A DNA stretch of 5,936 nucleotides. Origin: Actinomycetes bacterium. GTDB taxonomy: Bacteria; Actinomycetota; Aquicultoria; CAJVYJ01. The stretch covers positions 1-5,936 of the forward strand of contig JAUVQW010000076.1 of NCBI GenBank assembly GCA_030597945.1. Reading direction: 5' to 3'. Positions 1-5,420 of the stretch are shown here, in pieces; position 1 is the stretch's first letter; each line of letters opens with the position of its first letter. A program made the translations under genes and the position numbers. The notes under the pieces are model-generated. The model did no database searches, had not been told where the DNA came from, and saw only the letters and a list, made by a program, of their open reading frames with translations.

Positions 1-438
1 GGGGATGTGCCTGTTTTTGACGGTGGCCCGTATCCGGCAACAGCTGCGACGATGGTCGATTCAACGATCTGGTCGATCAGTAGGGACGACTTTGAACAAC
101 TGGTAAAAAATCATCCGGACATCTCACTAAAGCTTATCCGGGTATTGGGAAAAAGGTTAAGGCAGGCCCATAATCTATTAAGAGATATGGCTTTAAAAAA
201 TGTGCCACAACGCCTAGCGAAGCTCCTTATAAAATTTGAGAGGGAATACGGAGAAGTATCTGGAAGCAAGATATTTCTCGACCTTCCCTTTTCCAGGCAG
301 GATATTGCTGAAATGATCGGTGTTTCCAGAGAAACGGTAACACGGGAATTAACTAAATTCGTAAAAGCCGAAATATTAAAGGTCGACGGCAAGAAATTGA
401 CAATCATTGATAAAGAGAAACTTGGGCTTTGGACCTAA
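1..438 (+). CDS. Crp/Fnr-family transcriptional regulator, HcpR-like (5' truncated by window edge)
   Basis: The last 145 codons of a Crp/Fnr-type DNA-binding regulator are present; the gene starts left of the window. Residues 1-35 of the visible part are the end of the cyclic-nucleotide-like sensor barrel (FDGGPYPATA matches the family's phosphate-cassette region). Residues 36-66 fit the long dimerisation helix, and about 67-145 are a winged helix-turn-helix. The helix-turn-helix is SRQDIAEMIGVSRETVTREL; its RE-x3-R pattern matches the CRP recognition helix, which reads TGTGA, rather than the FNR pattern. No cysteine is visible, so an Fe-S sensor would need cysteines in the missing N-terminus. 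A perfect TGTGA palindrome begins 7 bases after the stop codon, before a redox operon carrying a DUF1858 gene. That context points to an HcpR-like regulator of nitrosative or redox stress (inference). Family assignment is firm; the effector and exact subfamily are not. Confidence 0.93.
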   Translation, partial: GDVPVFDGGPYPATAATMVDSTIWSISRDDFEQLVKNHPDISLKLIRVLGKRLRQAHNLLRDMALKNVPQRLAKLLIKFEREYGEVSGSKIFLDLPFSRQDIAEMIGVSRETVTRELTKFVKAEILKVDGKKLTIIDKEKLGLWT

Positions 439-444
439 GTTATG

Positions 445-460
445 TGTGACAAATATCACA
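445..460. promoter_or_regulatory. Perfect CRP/HcpR-type operator, TGTGA-N6-TCACA
   Basis: TGTGA (445-449), six bases CAAATA, then TCACA (456-460) form an exact CRP-consensus palindrome. HcpR regulators use a closely related TTGTGA-N6-TCACAA site. It lies between the regulator gene and the operon starting at 536, and the regulator's recognition helix is of the kind that reads TGTGA. Its centre (452.5) would be near -64.5 if transcription starts around 517. Confidence 0.8.
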
Positions 461-467
461 TGGTTTA

Positions 468-483
468 TGTGACATTTGTCATT
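468..483. promoter_or_regulatory. Second, degenerate TGTGA-type operator
   Basis: TGTGA (468-472), CATTTG, then TCATT (479-483) repeat the upstream site with an intact left half and 3 of 5 matches in the right half. The two sites are 23 bp centre to centre, about two helical turns, so they face nearly the same side of the DNA. The centre (475.5) falls at -41.5 from a start near 517, the usual class II activator position. The site call is inference from position and half-site identity. Confidence 0.5.
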
Positions 484-510
484 TTATTTTATTGAATATA
501 CGGATAGAAT
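482..510 (+). promoter_or_regulatory. Activator-dependent promoter candidate for the redox operon
   Basis: TAGAAT at 505-510 is a good -10 box. The sequence 17 bases upstream (TTTTAT, 482-487) is a poor -35, as is common for activator-dependent promoters. A start near 517 would leave a short leader holding the AAGGGGAGG ribosome binding site (522-530) of the first gene at 536. The TGTGA sites at 445 and 468 support activation, but repression is not excluded. Confidence 0.45.
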
Positions 511-535
511 TTCTTTAAGAAAAGGGGAGGGAAAA

Positions 536-679
536 GTGGAAGATAAAAAAGAAGAAAGTAAATGTTTCATCTGTGGAGCGACGAGTGATGAGAGGGTGCT
601 CCTAAATAGTGAACACGAGGGAGAGTCAAAGAAGGTCTGCGTAAGGTGTCTGCCACCGCTTATTCATGGCGGCAGCTAA
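536..679 (+). CDS. Small CxxC...CxxC putative zinc-ribbon protein
   Basis: This 47-residue protein has C10-x2-C13 and C35-x2-C38, a four-cysteine arrangement fit for one zinc ion or a small redox site, and ends in CVRCLPPLIHGGS. There is no signal peptide or membrane segment, so it is probably cytoplasmic. The GTG start at 536 is chosen because AAGGGGAGG (522-530) sits 5 bases before it. An in-frame TTG at 476 would add 20 residues, but it has no ribosome binding site and overlaps the operator and promoter. It is the first gene of a tight plus-strand operon, 19 bases before the DUF1858 gene. I do not recognise a named family; a metal-binding accessory role in the redox operon is inferred only from cysteines and context. 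Confidence 0.75.
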   Translation: MEDKKEESKCFICGATSDERVLLNSEHEGESKKVCVRCLPPLIHGGS

Positions 680-698
680 TAGAAAAGGAGGATGAAAG

Positions 699-893
699 AT
701 GTCTGTTGATAAAGGCATGACAATAGCGGAGGTCGTTGAGAAATATCCCGGTACTGTTGAGGTATTTCAACAGTTTGGAATGGGCTGTCTGGGATGTCCC
801 GCGACCCAATATGAAAACGTAGAGCAAGGCGCGATGGTACACGGACTAGATGTAGAAGAACTGGTAGAAGCATTGAACAAAGCCGCTTCGTGA
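699..893 (+). CDS. DUF1858 hybrid-cluster-protein-associated redox disulfide protein
   Basis: This 64-residue cytoplasmic protein is essentially one DUF1858 domain. The start is preceded by AAAGGAGG at 684-691. Residues 6-27 (MTIAEVVEKYPGTVEVFQQFG) form the typical helical opening, and G27-M-G-C30-L-G-C33 is the conserved CxxC pair expected to form a redox disulfide. The C-terminus, VEELVEALN, is also characteristic. The family (TIGR03980 type) is named for frequent linkage to hybrid cluster protein, an enzyme of anaerobic nitric oxide and hydroxylamine detoxification. Length is normal for a free-standing member. It lies 19 bases from both neighbours, so it is surely cotranscribed. Its biochemical partner is unknown; a thiol relay or sensor role is inferred. 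Confidence 0.92.
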   Translation: MSVDKGMTIAEVVEKYPGTVEVFQQFGMGCLGCPATQYENVEQGAMVHGLDVEELVEALNKAAS

Positions 894-912
894 CGATGGT
901 AAGAGGCTCTAT

Positions 913-1407
913 ATGGAGGTAGCCGCAGTAATCATCAGGTGGTTTCATCTTATTGCTGCTTTTACGCTGCTCGGCGGATTAATATTTATGAATGTCGTCT
1001 TGACTCCGGCAGTCGGGGCTAAGGGAATTCCACCACAGTTTATCAGGTTGATGGGTATGCAGCGGTTTAAGCGTTATGCCTGGATCAGCATGGTAACTCT
1101 GGTGATTACTGGTTTTATGATCGCGTTTGTGGCTCTAAGAGACGTTGAAGCACCGCTGGGTACGCCTTACGGTATAGCGTTGCTAATAAAAATAATTCTC
1201 GTTTTCTTAATGATCGCAGTTACAGCTTTAAATAGCCTTATCTATGGCCCGAAGCTGGTGGAAGGGGCGCCAAAGCCTAAAGAGGAGCCTTCGACAGATG
1301 TTACCGTCCTTCAGGGGCGGATAGTAATACTGTCATATGTAAACCTTACTCTCGGATTTGGCATCCTGCTAATGGTGGCGATCCTTAATTTCGCTTCCAA
1401 GACTTAA
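913..1407 (+). CDS. CopD-like four-helix integral membrane protein
   Basis: This 164-residue membrane protein has four predicted hydrophobic helices at about 4-29, 56-75, 87-108 and 135-160. The first carries R9-W-F-H12-L-I-A-A, the arginine/histidine start seen in CopD-like and related small haem- or copper-associated membrane proteins. The loop at 115-130 is polar and proline/glutamate rich. AAGAGG at 901-906 is the ribosome binding site, six bases before the ATG. Placement after the DUF1858 gene suggests a membrane redox or metal partner for the small cysteine proteins rather than classical copper resistance, because the CsoR-like site in this window controls copA alone. H12 could be a metal or haem ligand, but the sequence does not prove it. 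CopD-like is the best family label and the substrate is unknown. Confidence 0.75.
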   Translation: MEVAAVIIRWFHLIAAFTLLGGLIFMNVVLTPAVGAKGIPPQFIRLMGMQRFKRYAWISMVTLVITGFMIAFVALRDVEAPLGTPYGIALLIKIILVFLMIAVTALNSLIYGPKLVEGAPKPKEEPSTDVTVLQGRIVILSYVNLTLGFGILLMVAILNFASKT

Positions 1408-1451
1408 ATGATCTCTTAAACTAGTGATCATAAAGGTAGGTGGATTGCAAG

Positions 1452-1685
1452 ATGACAGATAGAAATTGTCCGGGCGCTGACAATGTTAAGATCCCGGAAT
1501 TAGAGATTGAGAAGTGCCCAGAGTGCGGTGGTGAAGTGGAGTTCTTTACTAGGGAAAAGCGATCCAACTGCACAGAGTGTGGTCATATTGTGACAAGAGG
1601 CCAGCAAGCCTCTTGCATTGATTGGTGTCCGATGGCAGAAGAATGCTTTGGTAAAGAGGCAACTAAAAAGAAGGTTGATGAGTAG
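1452..1685 (+). CDS. Cysteine-rich protein with zinc ribbon and C-x3-C-x5-C tail
   Basis: This 77-residue protein has eight cysteines: C6, C22, C25, C40, C43, C55, C59 and C65. C22-x2-C25 (CPECGGEVEFF) and C40-x2-C43 (CTECGH) form a zinc ribbon. The tail ASCIDWCPMAEECFG adds a C-x3-C-x5-C cluster that, perhaps with C6, could hold a second metal or an Fe-S centre (inference). There is no signal peptide. The ATG at 1452 is preferred over an in-frame GTG at 1440, because AGGTAGGTGG (1434-1443) is properly spaced for 1452 and would overlap a start at 1440. It is the last gene of the operon, 44 bases after the CopD-like gene. The zinc ribbon/CIDWC layout resembles small proteins I associate with redox loci of anaerobes, but no function is known to me. 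Confidence 0.8.
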   Translation: MTDRNCPGADNVKIPELEIEKCPECGGEVEFFTREKRSNCTECGHIVTRGQQASCIDWCPMAEECFGKEATKKKVDE

Positions 1686-1696
1686 AAGTATATCTT

Positions 1697-1717
1697 TGAT
1701 ATTGTGGCAAAATATCA
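1697..1717. terminator. AT-rich stem between convergent genes, weak terminator candidate
   Basis: TGATATT (1697-1703) and AATATCA (1711-1717) are perfect 7-bp inverted repeats around a 7-base loop. They lie between the ends of two convergent genes, and the right arm includes the stop codon of the minus-strand gene. The stem is almost all A/T and no clean T tract follows on either strand, so intrinsic termination would be weak. Confidence 0.3.
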
Positions 1718-1993
1718 GGTAATGACATATTCTTCAGGCTCGTGACCTTCTTTAACGGTATCCTCATCTTGGAGTTCGGATAGTGCCACATCTTTAGAAG
1801 AGATATCTTCGGGCTCCTCAAACATTGACTTCAATTCGTTTGGCAGTTTATCTATAATAGTCTCCTCGGCATCCTCCGAGTTCATCGCCTTTTTTAGGGC
1901 AAAAAATACAGCCCGTGCCTCTTCTTCGGCCATTACTTGAGTTTCTGAGTCAGTCTTTGACTTTACAATATTTAAAAAATCATTCTTCTTCAT
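1715..1993 (-). CDS. Short DUF2267-like protein with acidic C-terminal tail
   Basis: This 92-residue, probably cytoplasmic protein opens with a DUF2267-like helical half-domain at residues 1-60: a phenylalanine-containing first helix (MKKNDFLNIV), an alanine/glutamate helix ending AVFFALKKAM, and IIDKLPNELKSMFE, which matches the family's leucine-proline-x-glutamate-leucine turn. Full DUF2267 proteins usually hold two such halves; here the second is replaced by about 32 acidic residues ending EPEEYVIT. GGGAGGT (minus strand, 2001-2007) is a strong ribosome binding site seven bases before the ATG. Family function is unknown. A SigB-like promoter at 2042-2066 hints at a general-stress role. It converges on the redox operon, so it is separately controlled. 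Family assignment is moderate. Confidence 0.75.
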   Translation of the reverse strand: MKKNDFLNIVKSKTDSETQVMAEEEARAVFFALKKAMNSEDAEETIIDKLPNELKSMFEEPEDISSKDVALSELQDEDTVKEGHEPEEYVIT

Positions 1994-2010
1994 CGTTAGT
2001 ACCTCCCATC

Positions 2011-2032
2011 AGGGAAGATATTTTTGTTCCCT
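2011..2032 (-). promoter_or_regulatory. Leader inverted repeat before the DUF2267-like gene
   Basis: On the minus strand AGGGAA and TTCCCT are perfect 6-bp arms around a 10-base AT-rich loop. They lie four bases upstream of the GGGAGGT ribosome binding site and just after the expected transcript start near 2035. It could be a 5' stabilising hairpin, an attenuating structure or an operator; the sequence does not tell which. Confidence 0.35.
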
Positions 2033-2041
2033 AAAATTAAT

Positions 2042-2066
2042 ATACCTCACACCTTCGGAGATAAAC
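2042..2066 (-). promoter_or_regulatory. SigB-like (general stress) promoter candidate for the DUF2267-like gene
   Basis: On the minus strand GTTTAT (2061-2066), 13 bases, then AGGTAT (2042-2047) match the Gram-positive SigB pattern GTTTAA-N12-15-GGGTAT at 10 of 12 positions. No TTGACA-like box lies at normal distance from a -10 here. The predicted start near 2035 gives a leader of about 42 bases containing the inverted repeat and ribosome binding site. The match is visible; use by SigB is inference. Confidence 0.4.
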
Positions 2067-2071
2067 AGCTG

Positions 2072-2212
2072 TTAGGGTTGGCAAGGATCTAGGCGGTCAG
2101 CTTGGACGACTGCGTAAGCAATCCGTTCAAAAAGTTCTTTTAGCGACTCAAATAAAATTATTTTTTGGTGCAAGAATAGTCTTTTTAATACGGTTAGAGA
2201 GTTACCGGACAA
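2072..2212 (-). pseudogene. Coding-like open stretch without ATG, possible gene remnant
   Basis: In the gap of 266 bases between the TPR and DUF2267-like genes, one minus-strand frame is open from a TTG at 2212 to TAA at 2072 (46 codons). The C-terminal half looks like real protein: SLKELFERIAYAVVQADRLD is an amphipathic helix of ordinary composition, ending DPCQP. The N-terminal part is less convincing, with no ATG and no ribosome binding site before the TTG. It could be the decayed 3' end of a lost gene, a tiny gene, or chance. I recognise no family. A SigB-like promoter for the next gene starts just after its stop. Confidence 0.22.
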
Positions 2213-2259
2213 TGTTATACATTGCTAATTAATATAAAATGAAGGCGGCAAACAAAAAA

Positions 2260-2880
2260 CTACTGAGAGGATGATTTAGATGTTCCTTGCTGGCTGTCTA
2301 ATTCCTGCTGTGCATTTGAGATCGAATCCTTAACGGTCTTAAGTTTATCTTGATCGGTAATTATTTTTTCGAGATCCTTTAATATTGCCAGGGCGCCTTG
2401 GTAATCATTGGAAACGCTTGAAAGAAAATTAGCTTTTACATATAGGGCATAATCATAAGTTGGTTCGATTTTTAAGATATCATCTAACTTTTTCAACTGG
2501 CCGTTTGTCTGCCCCAGTTTCATATTAGCGACTACTATATCCACTTTTGCGTCTAAGTTATTTGGATCAAAGGACAGTACTTTTTCAAATACAGGTATCG
2601 CCTCACTGGCCCGGTCAGTATCCAGATATAGATGGCCAAGCCCCATCAATAAGTCAAGATTGTTTGGATCGCTCTTTAATTGATCCTGGATGTTCTTTAG
2701 CTGATCATCAATTTGAGTAAAGCTAGTAGCATCGGTTTCGGTGGTATTTTCATTGCCCAGAAAAAAAACGGCACCGGCGACCAGAGCGACACCGATCCAT
2801 ATGGCGGCAATTATTAGGACGAGGCTTTTAGAGCTGCTCTCGTCCGATTCATCAATTGGGCTCTGTTCTTCATTTTCCAT
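2260..2880 (-). CDS. Membrane-anchored tetratricopeptide repeat protein
   Basis: This 206-residue protein has an acidic N-terminus (1-18), one hydrophobic anchor at about 19-41, and a soluble region with two or three TPR units at about 73-106, 107-140 and 141-174. The clearest, 73-106, has the pattern L-x2-L-G-x2-Y-x8-A-I-x2-F-E-x-V-L-x2-D-P-N. The last 15 residues are serine/glutamine rich. The layout resembles TPR proteins of the CcmH/NrfG kind, which serve as assembly scaffolds. The TPR region probably faces the extracellular side, but no haem-lyase feature is visible, so the role is unknown. It starts 58 bases after copA on the same strand and may be partly cotranscribed, or use the TATAAT box at 2893-2898. 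The ribosome binding site is weak (only CGGA-like bases before the ATG). Confidence 0.85.
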   Translation of the reverse strand: MENEEQSPIDESDESSSKSLVLIIAAIWIGVALVAGAVFFLGNENTTETDATSFTQIDDQLKNIQDQLKSDPNNLDLLMGLGHLYLDTDRASEAIPVFEKVLSFDPNNLDAKVDIVVANMKLGQTNGQLKKLDDILKIEPTYDYALYVKANFLSSVSNDYQGALAILKDLEKIITDQDKLKTVKDSISNAQQELDSQQGTSKSSSQ

Positions 2881-2892
2881 AATCCGTTTAAT

Positions 2893-2898
2893 ATTATA
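2893..2898 (-). promoter_or_regulatory. TATAAT -10 box just before the TPR gene
   Basis: An exact TATAAT occurs on the minus strand with its 3' end 12 bases before the ATG at 2880. Transcription from it would start about six bases before the start codon, giving an almost leaderless mRNA, which fits the weak ribosome binding site. No good -35 is present 16-18 bases upstream, so in this AT-rich gap it may be chance. Confidence 0.3.
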
Positions 2899-2938
2899 TA
2901 ACTATTGGCGATATTATTCGATAACCGGGTGATCATAT

Positions 2939-5377
2939 TTAAAGTTCCTGATTTTTGAGTCTAAGAGAATTACTAACGACCGTAAGTGAGCTAGCTGCCA
3001 TCGCCGCCGCAGCGTACATCGGGTTTAAAAGGCCCAGTGCCGCGATCGGTATCAATATAACATTATAGAAAAAAGCGAAAAAAAGGTTTTGTTTTATGGT
3101 ACTCATAGTTTTTTTACTAAGACTGATCGACTTTGCTACCCCGCTTATATCTCCACCGACAAGAGTAATATCCGATGCTTCCATCGCCACGTCGGTCCCG
3201 GTGCCGATTGCTATTCCGATATCGGCCACAGCGAGGGCCGGGGCGTCATTGATGCCGTCGCCTACCATTGCCACCACTTTTCCCTCATCTTGAAGATCGC
3301 TTACTTTTTTTGCCTTATCTTTTGGAAGGACTTCAGCAAGGACGGTATCGATCTTGGCAAGACCGGCGATCGCTTTAGCCGTTCTTTTGTTATCTCCGGT
3401 TACCATAGCGACTTCGAGATCAAGACTGTGAAGATCGCTTACGACTCGACCGGCGTTATCCTTAATCGTATCAGCGACCCCGATGACCGCCAGGACTTTC
3501 TTACTGTTACCGACAAATATAGGGGTCTTTCCGGCGTCAGCTAATTTTGATGCTGTCTTTTCTTCGCCGTTTAAAGGTATATTATTATTTTTTAGCAGTT
3601 TACTGCTTCCGATAAATATTTTTTCACCGTCAACGACCGCCGTTATTCCTTGTCCCTCAATAGCACTAAATTCTGCGGGTTCGCTAAGTCTGATCTGGTT
3701 ACTTGTGGCATAATCGACGATAGATTCACCAAGAGGATGTTCCGAATGTCTCTCCGCGGATGCAGCAAGTCTTATCACATCTTCCCCGCTTACACTATTG
3801 GTAGCTATAACATCGGTTACTACCGGCTTTCCGTTTGTTAGTGTTCCGGTCTTGTCAAAAATCACCGTGGTGACCTTATGGGCTGTCTCAAGTGATTCGC
3901 CACCTTTGATCAGTATGCCGGTTTCCGCGCCTTTTCCGGTACCGACGATTATCGCTGTCGGTGTAGCCAGACCCAAGGCGCAGGGGCAGGCGATGATCAG
4001 CACTGCCACAAAATTAAGAAGAGCGAAAGTAAATGACGGCTCGGGTCCAAAAAAGAGCCAAGCAAAAAATGTCAGAGTCGCAAGTGCCATGACCGTCGGT
4101 ACGAAATAACTGGCGATCACATCGGCAAGCCTTTGTATCGGCGCTTTTGATCCTTGAGCTTGTTCGACCAAGCGGATTATCTGGCCTAATGCCGTATCCT
4201 TCCCTACCTTGGTCGCTTCGAATTTAAAACTCCCTGTTTTATTGATAGTCGCACCTATCACTTCATCCCCGGTTGTTTTCGATACGGGAACGCTTTCGCC
4301 GGTTATCATCGATTCATCGATGGATGAATTTCCCTCTTTTACTACCCCGTCAACCGGTATCTTCTCTCCTGGCCTAACAAGGATAATGTTTCCGGGCGCG
4401 ACTTCTTCAACCGGAATATCTATCTCGTTACCATCTCTTATGATACGGGCAGTTTTTGGCCTGAGGCTTATTAATTTTTTTATGGCATCCGAGGCTCGCC
4501 CCTTGGCTCGAGACTCGAGGTATCTTCCAAGAAGTATAAGTACGATGATCACGGCTGATGTATCGAAATAGACCTGATCGCTATATTCAGGTGGAAAGAA
4601 ATCAGTTAAGGTAACGGCGGCGCTGTAAAAGAAGGCGGCCGACGTACCAAGGGCGATCAAAGTGTTCATATCTGTCGTTCCATGCTTGGCCGCCGCCCAG
4701 GCTCCTCGATAAAATTGAGCACCGACCCAGAACTGAACCGGGATCGTAAGCAACATAAGGGTAAAGGGATTTTGAAGAAACGCCGGAGCCCAGGGAAAGA
4801 CGACCTTTAAGCTGCCAAAAAGTATTACGATGGTCAAAAGGCCGCCGATGATCAATTTTCTTCGAAGGTCGGCTAGCTCCGCTGATTTCAATGCGGCCAC
4901 TTCTTCCATCATCTCTTGCTCCTCTGAGATAACTGCGACCCTATATCCCAGCTTTTCAATCGAATTTCTTATTTCGGAAAGCGATAATGATTTATTATCA
5001 TATTCGATCTCGGCCTTTTCGTTTCCAAAATTGATATTATGTTTTAAGACACCGGGCATATCTTTTAATGCTGTTGAGATAAGGTCGGCGCTCTTGGGCG
5101 AATCCATTCCCACGATTTTTAATGAGACCGATTCACTGCCTTTTATTGTTTCTTTAGGAAGGATTACGCCGTAGCCGGCATCGACTATCGCTTTTCCCAA
5201 GACTTCAACGCTAGTGGTCTTAGGATCATACTCGACAAACGCTTTCTCATTGGCAAAATTGACATTTGCTTTTTCAACACCGCTTACTTCTCCAAGCGCT
5301 TTTTCGACCCTTGCTACGCAATTGGCGCAGTGCATTCCACTTATTGGAAGCGATGTTTTAGCTGTATTTTCCGTCAT
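2939..5377 (-). CDS. copA: Cu(I)-exporting P1B-1 type ATPase CopA
   Basis: This 812-residue membrane pump exports Cu(I) with ATP. HMA domain 1 (about 8-71) has GMHC17-AN-C20; HMA domain 2 (about 83-148) reads GMDSPKSA and lacks both cysteines. Eight membrane segments follow. The actuator motif TGES is at 359-362, the intramembrane C464-P-C466 in helix 6, and the phosphorylation motif D508-KTGTLT in the P-domain. SEHPL at 545-549 is the ATP-binding HP motif, and GDGINDAP starts at 706. Y771-N772 in helix 7 and M793-x2-SS in helix 8 complete the P1B-1 signature for Cu(I). Length is normal. The ATG at 5377 is chosen because earlier in-frame starts at 5407 and 5449 lie in the operator and the -35 box; AGGAAAGGAAGG precedes it. 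No copZ or csoR gene is in the window. The TPR gene follows after 58 bases. Confidence 0.97.
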   Translation of the reverse strand: MTENTAKTSLPISGMHCANCVARVEKALGEVSGVEKANVNFANEKAFVEYDPKTTSVEVLGKAIVDAGYGVILPKETIKGSESVSLKIVGMDSPKSADLISTALKDMPGVLKHNINFGNEKAEIEYDNKSLSLSEIRNSIEKLGYRVAVISEEQEMMEEVAALKSAELADLRRKLIIGGLLTIVILFGSLKVVFPWAPAFLQNPFTLMLLTIPVQFWVGAQFYRGAWAAAKHGTTDMNTLIALGTSAAFFYSAAVTLTDFFPPEYSDQVYFDTSAVIIVLILLGRYLESRAKGRASDAIKKLISLRPKTARIIRDGNEIDIPVEEVAPGNIILVRPGEKIPVDGVVKEGNSSIDESMITGESVPVSKTTGDEVIGATINKTGSFKFEATKVGKDTALGQIIRLVEQAQGSKAPIQRLADVIASYFVPTVMALATLTFFAWLFFGPEPSFTFALLNFVAVLIIACPCALGLATPTAIIVGTGKGAETGILIKGGESLETAHKVTTVIFDKTGTLTNGKPVVTDVIATNSVSGEDVIRLAASAERHSEHPLGESIVDYATSNQIRLSEPAEFSAIEGQGITAVVDGEKIFIGSSKLLKNNNIPLNGEEKTASKLADAGKTPIFVGNSKKVLAVIGVADTIKDNAGRVVSDLHSLDLEVAMVTGDNKRTAKAIAGLAKIDTVLAEVLPKDKAKKVSDLQDEGKVVAMVGDGINDAPALAVADIGIAIGTGTDVAMEASDITLVGGDISGVAKSISLSKKTMSTIKQNLFFAFFYNVILIPIAALGLLNPMYAAAAMAASSLTVVSNSLRLKNQEL

Positions 5378-5398
5378 GCCTTCCTTTCCTGCACTTGA

Positions 5399-5417
5399 TA
5401 TACCCATATGGGGTATA
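5399..5417. promoter_or_regulatory. CsoR-type copper operator of copA
   Basis: TATACCC (5399-5405) and GGGTATA (5411-5417) are perfect 7-bp arms around ATATG. The core ATACCC-N4-GGGGTAT is the layout of the CsoR site of the Bacillus subtilis copZA promoter. It lies directly downstream of the copA -10 box over the predicted start point near 5414, an ideal place for repression relieved by Cu(I). The regulator itself is not encoded here. Confidence 0.85.
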
Positions 5418-5420
5418 AAT

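Noticed and set aside
445..460. TGTGACAAATATCACA as the regulator gene's terminator
   Set aside because: It is symmetric but has only a 5-bp stem and no T tract; an exact match to a CRP-type operator explains it better.
476..535. TTG at 476 as the start of the first operon gene, adding 20 residues
   Set aside because: It has no ribosome binding site and overlaps the second TGTGA site and the promoter. The GTG at 536 has AAGGGGAGG correctly spaced.
660..948. Minus-strand open frames opposite the DUF1858 gene
   Set aside because: The plus-strand gene has clear family motifs and a strong ribosome binding site; the opposite frames show neither.
1408..1431. ATGATC/GATCAT inverted repeat between the CopD-like and eight-cysteine genes
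   Set aside because: The arms are six AT-rich bases with a 12-base loop and no T tract; too weak to call a terminator or operator.
2210..2224. CAATGT-TAT-ACATTG hairpin downstream of the TPR gene as its terminator
   Set aside because: The 6-bp stem is followed by no T run on the minus strand, so it does not look like an intrinsic terminator.
3089..4571. Several plus-strand open frames of 60-150 codons opposite copA
   Set aside because: They mirror a strongly conserved P-type ATPase, lack recognisable domains, and their lengths fit antisense shadows.
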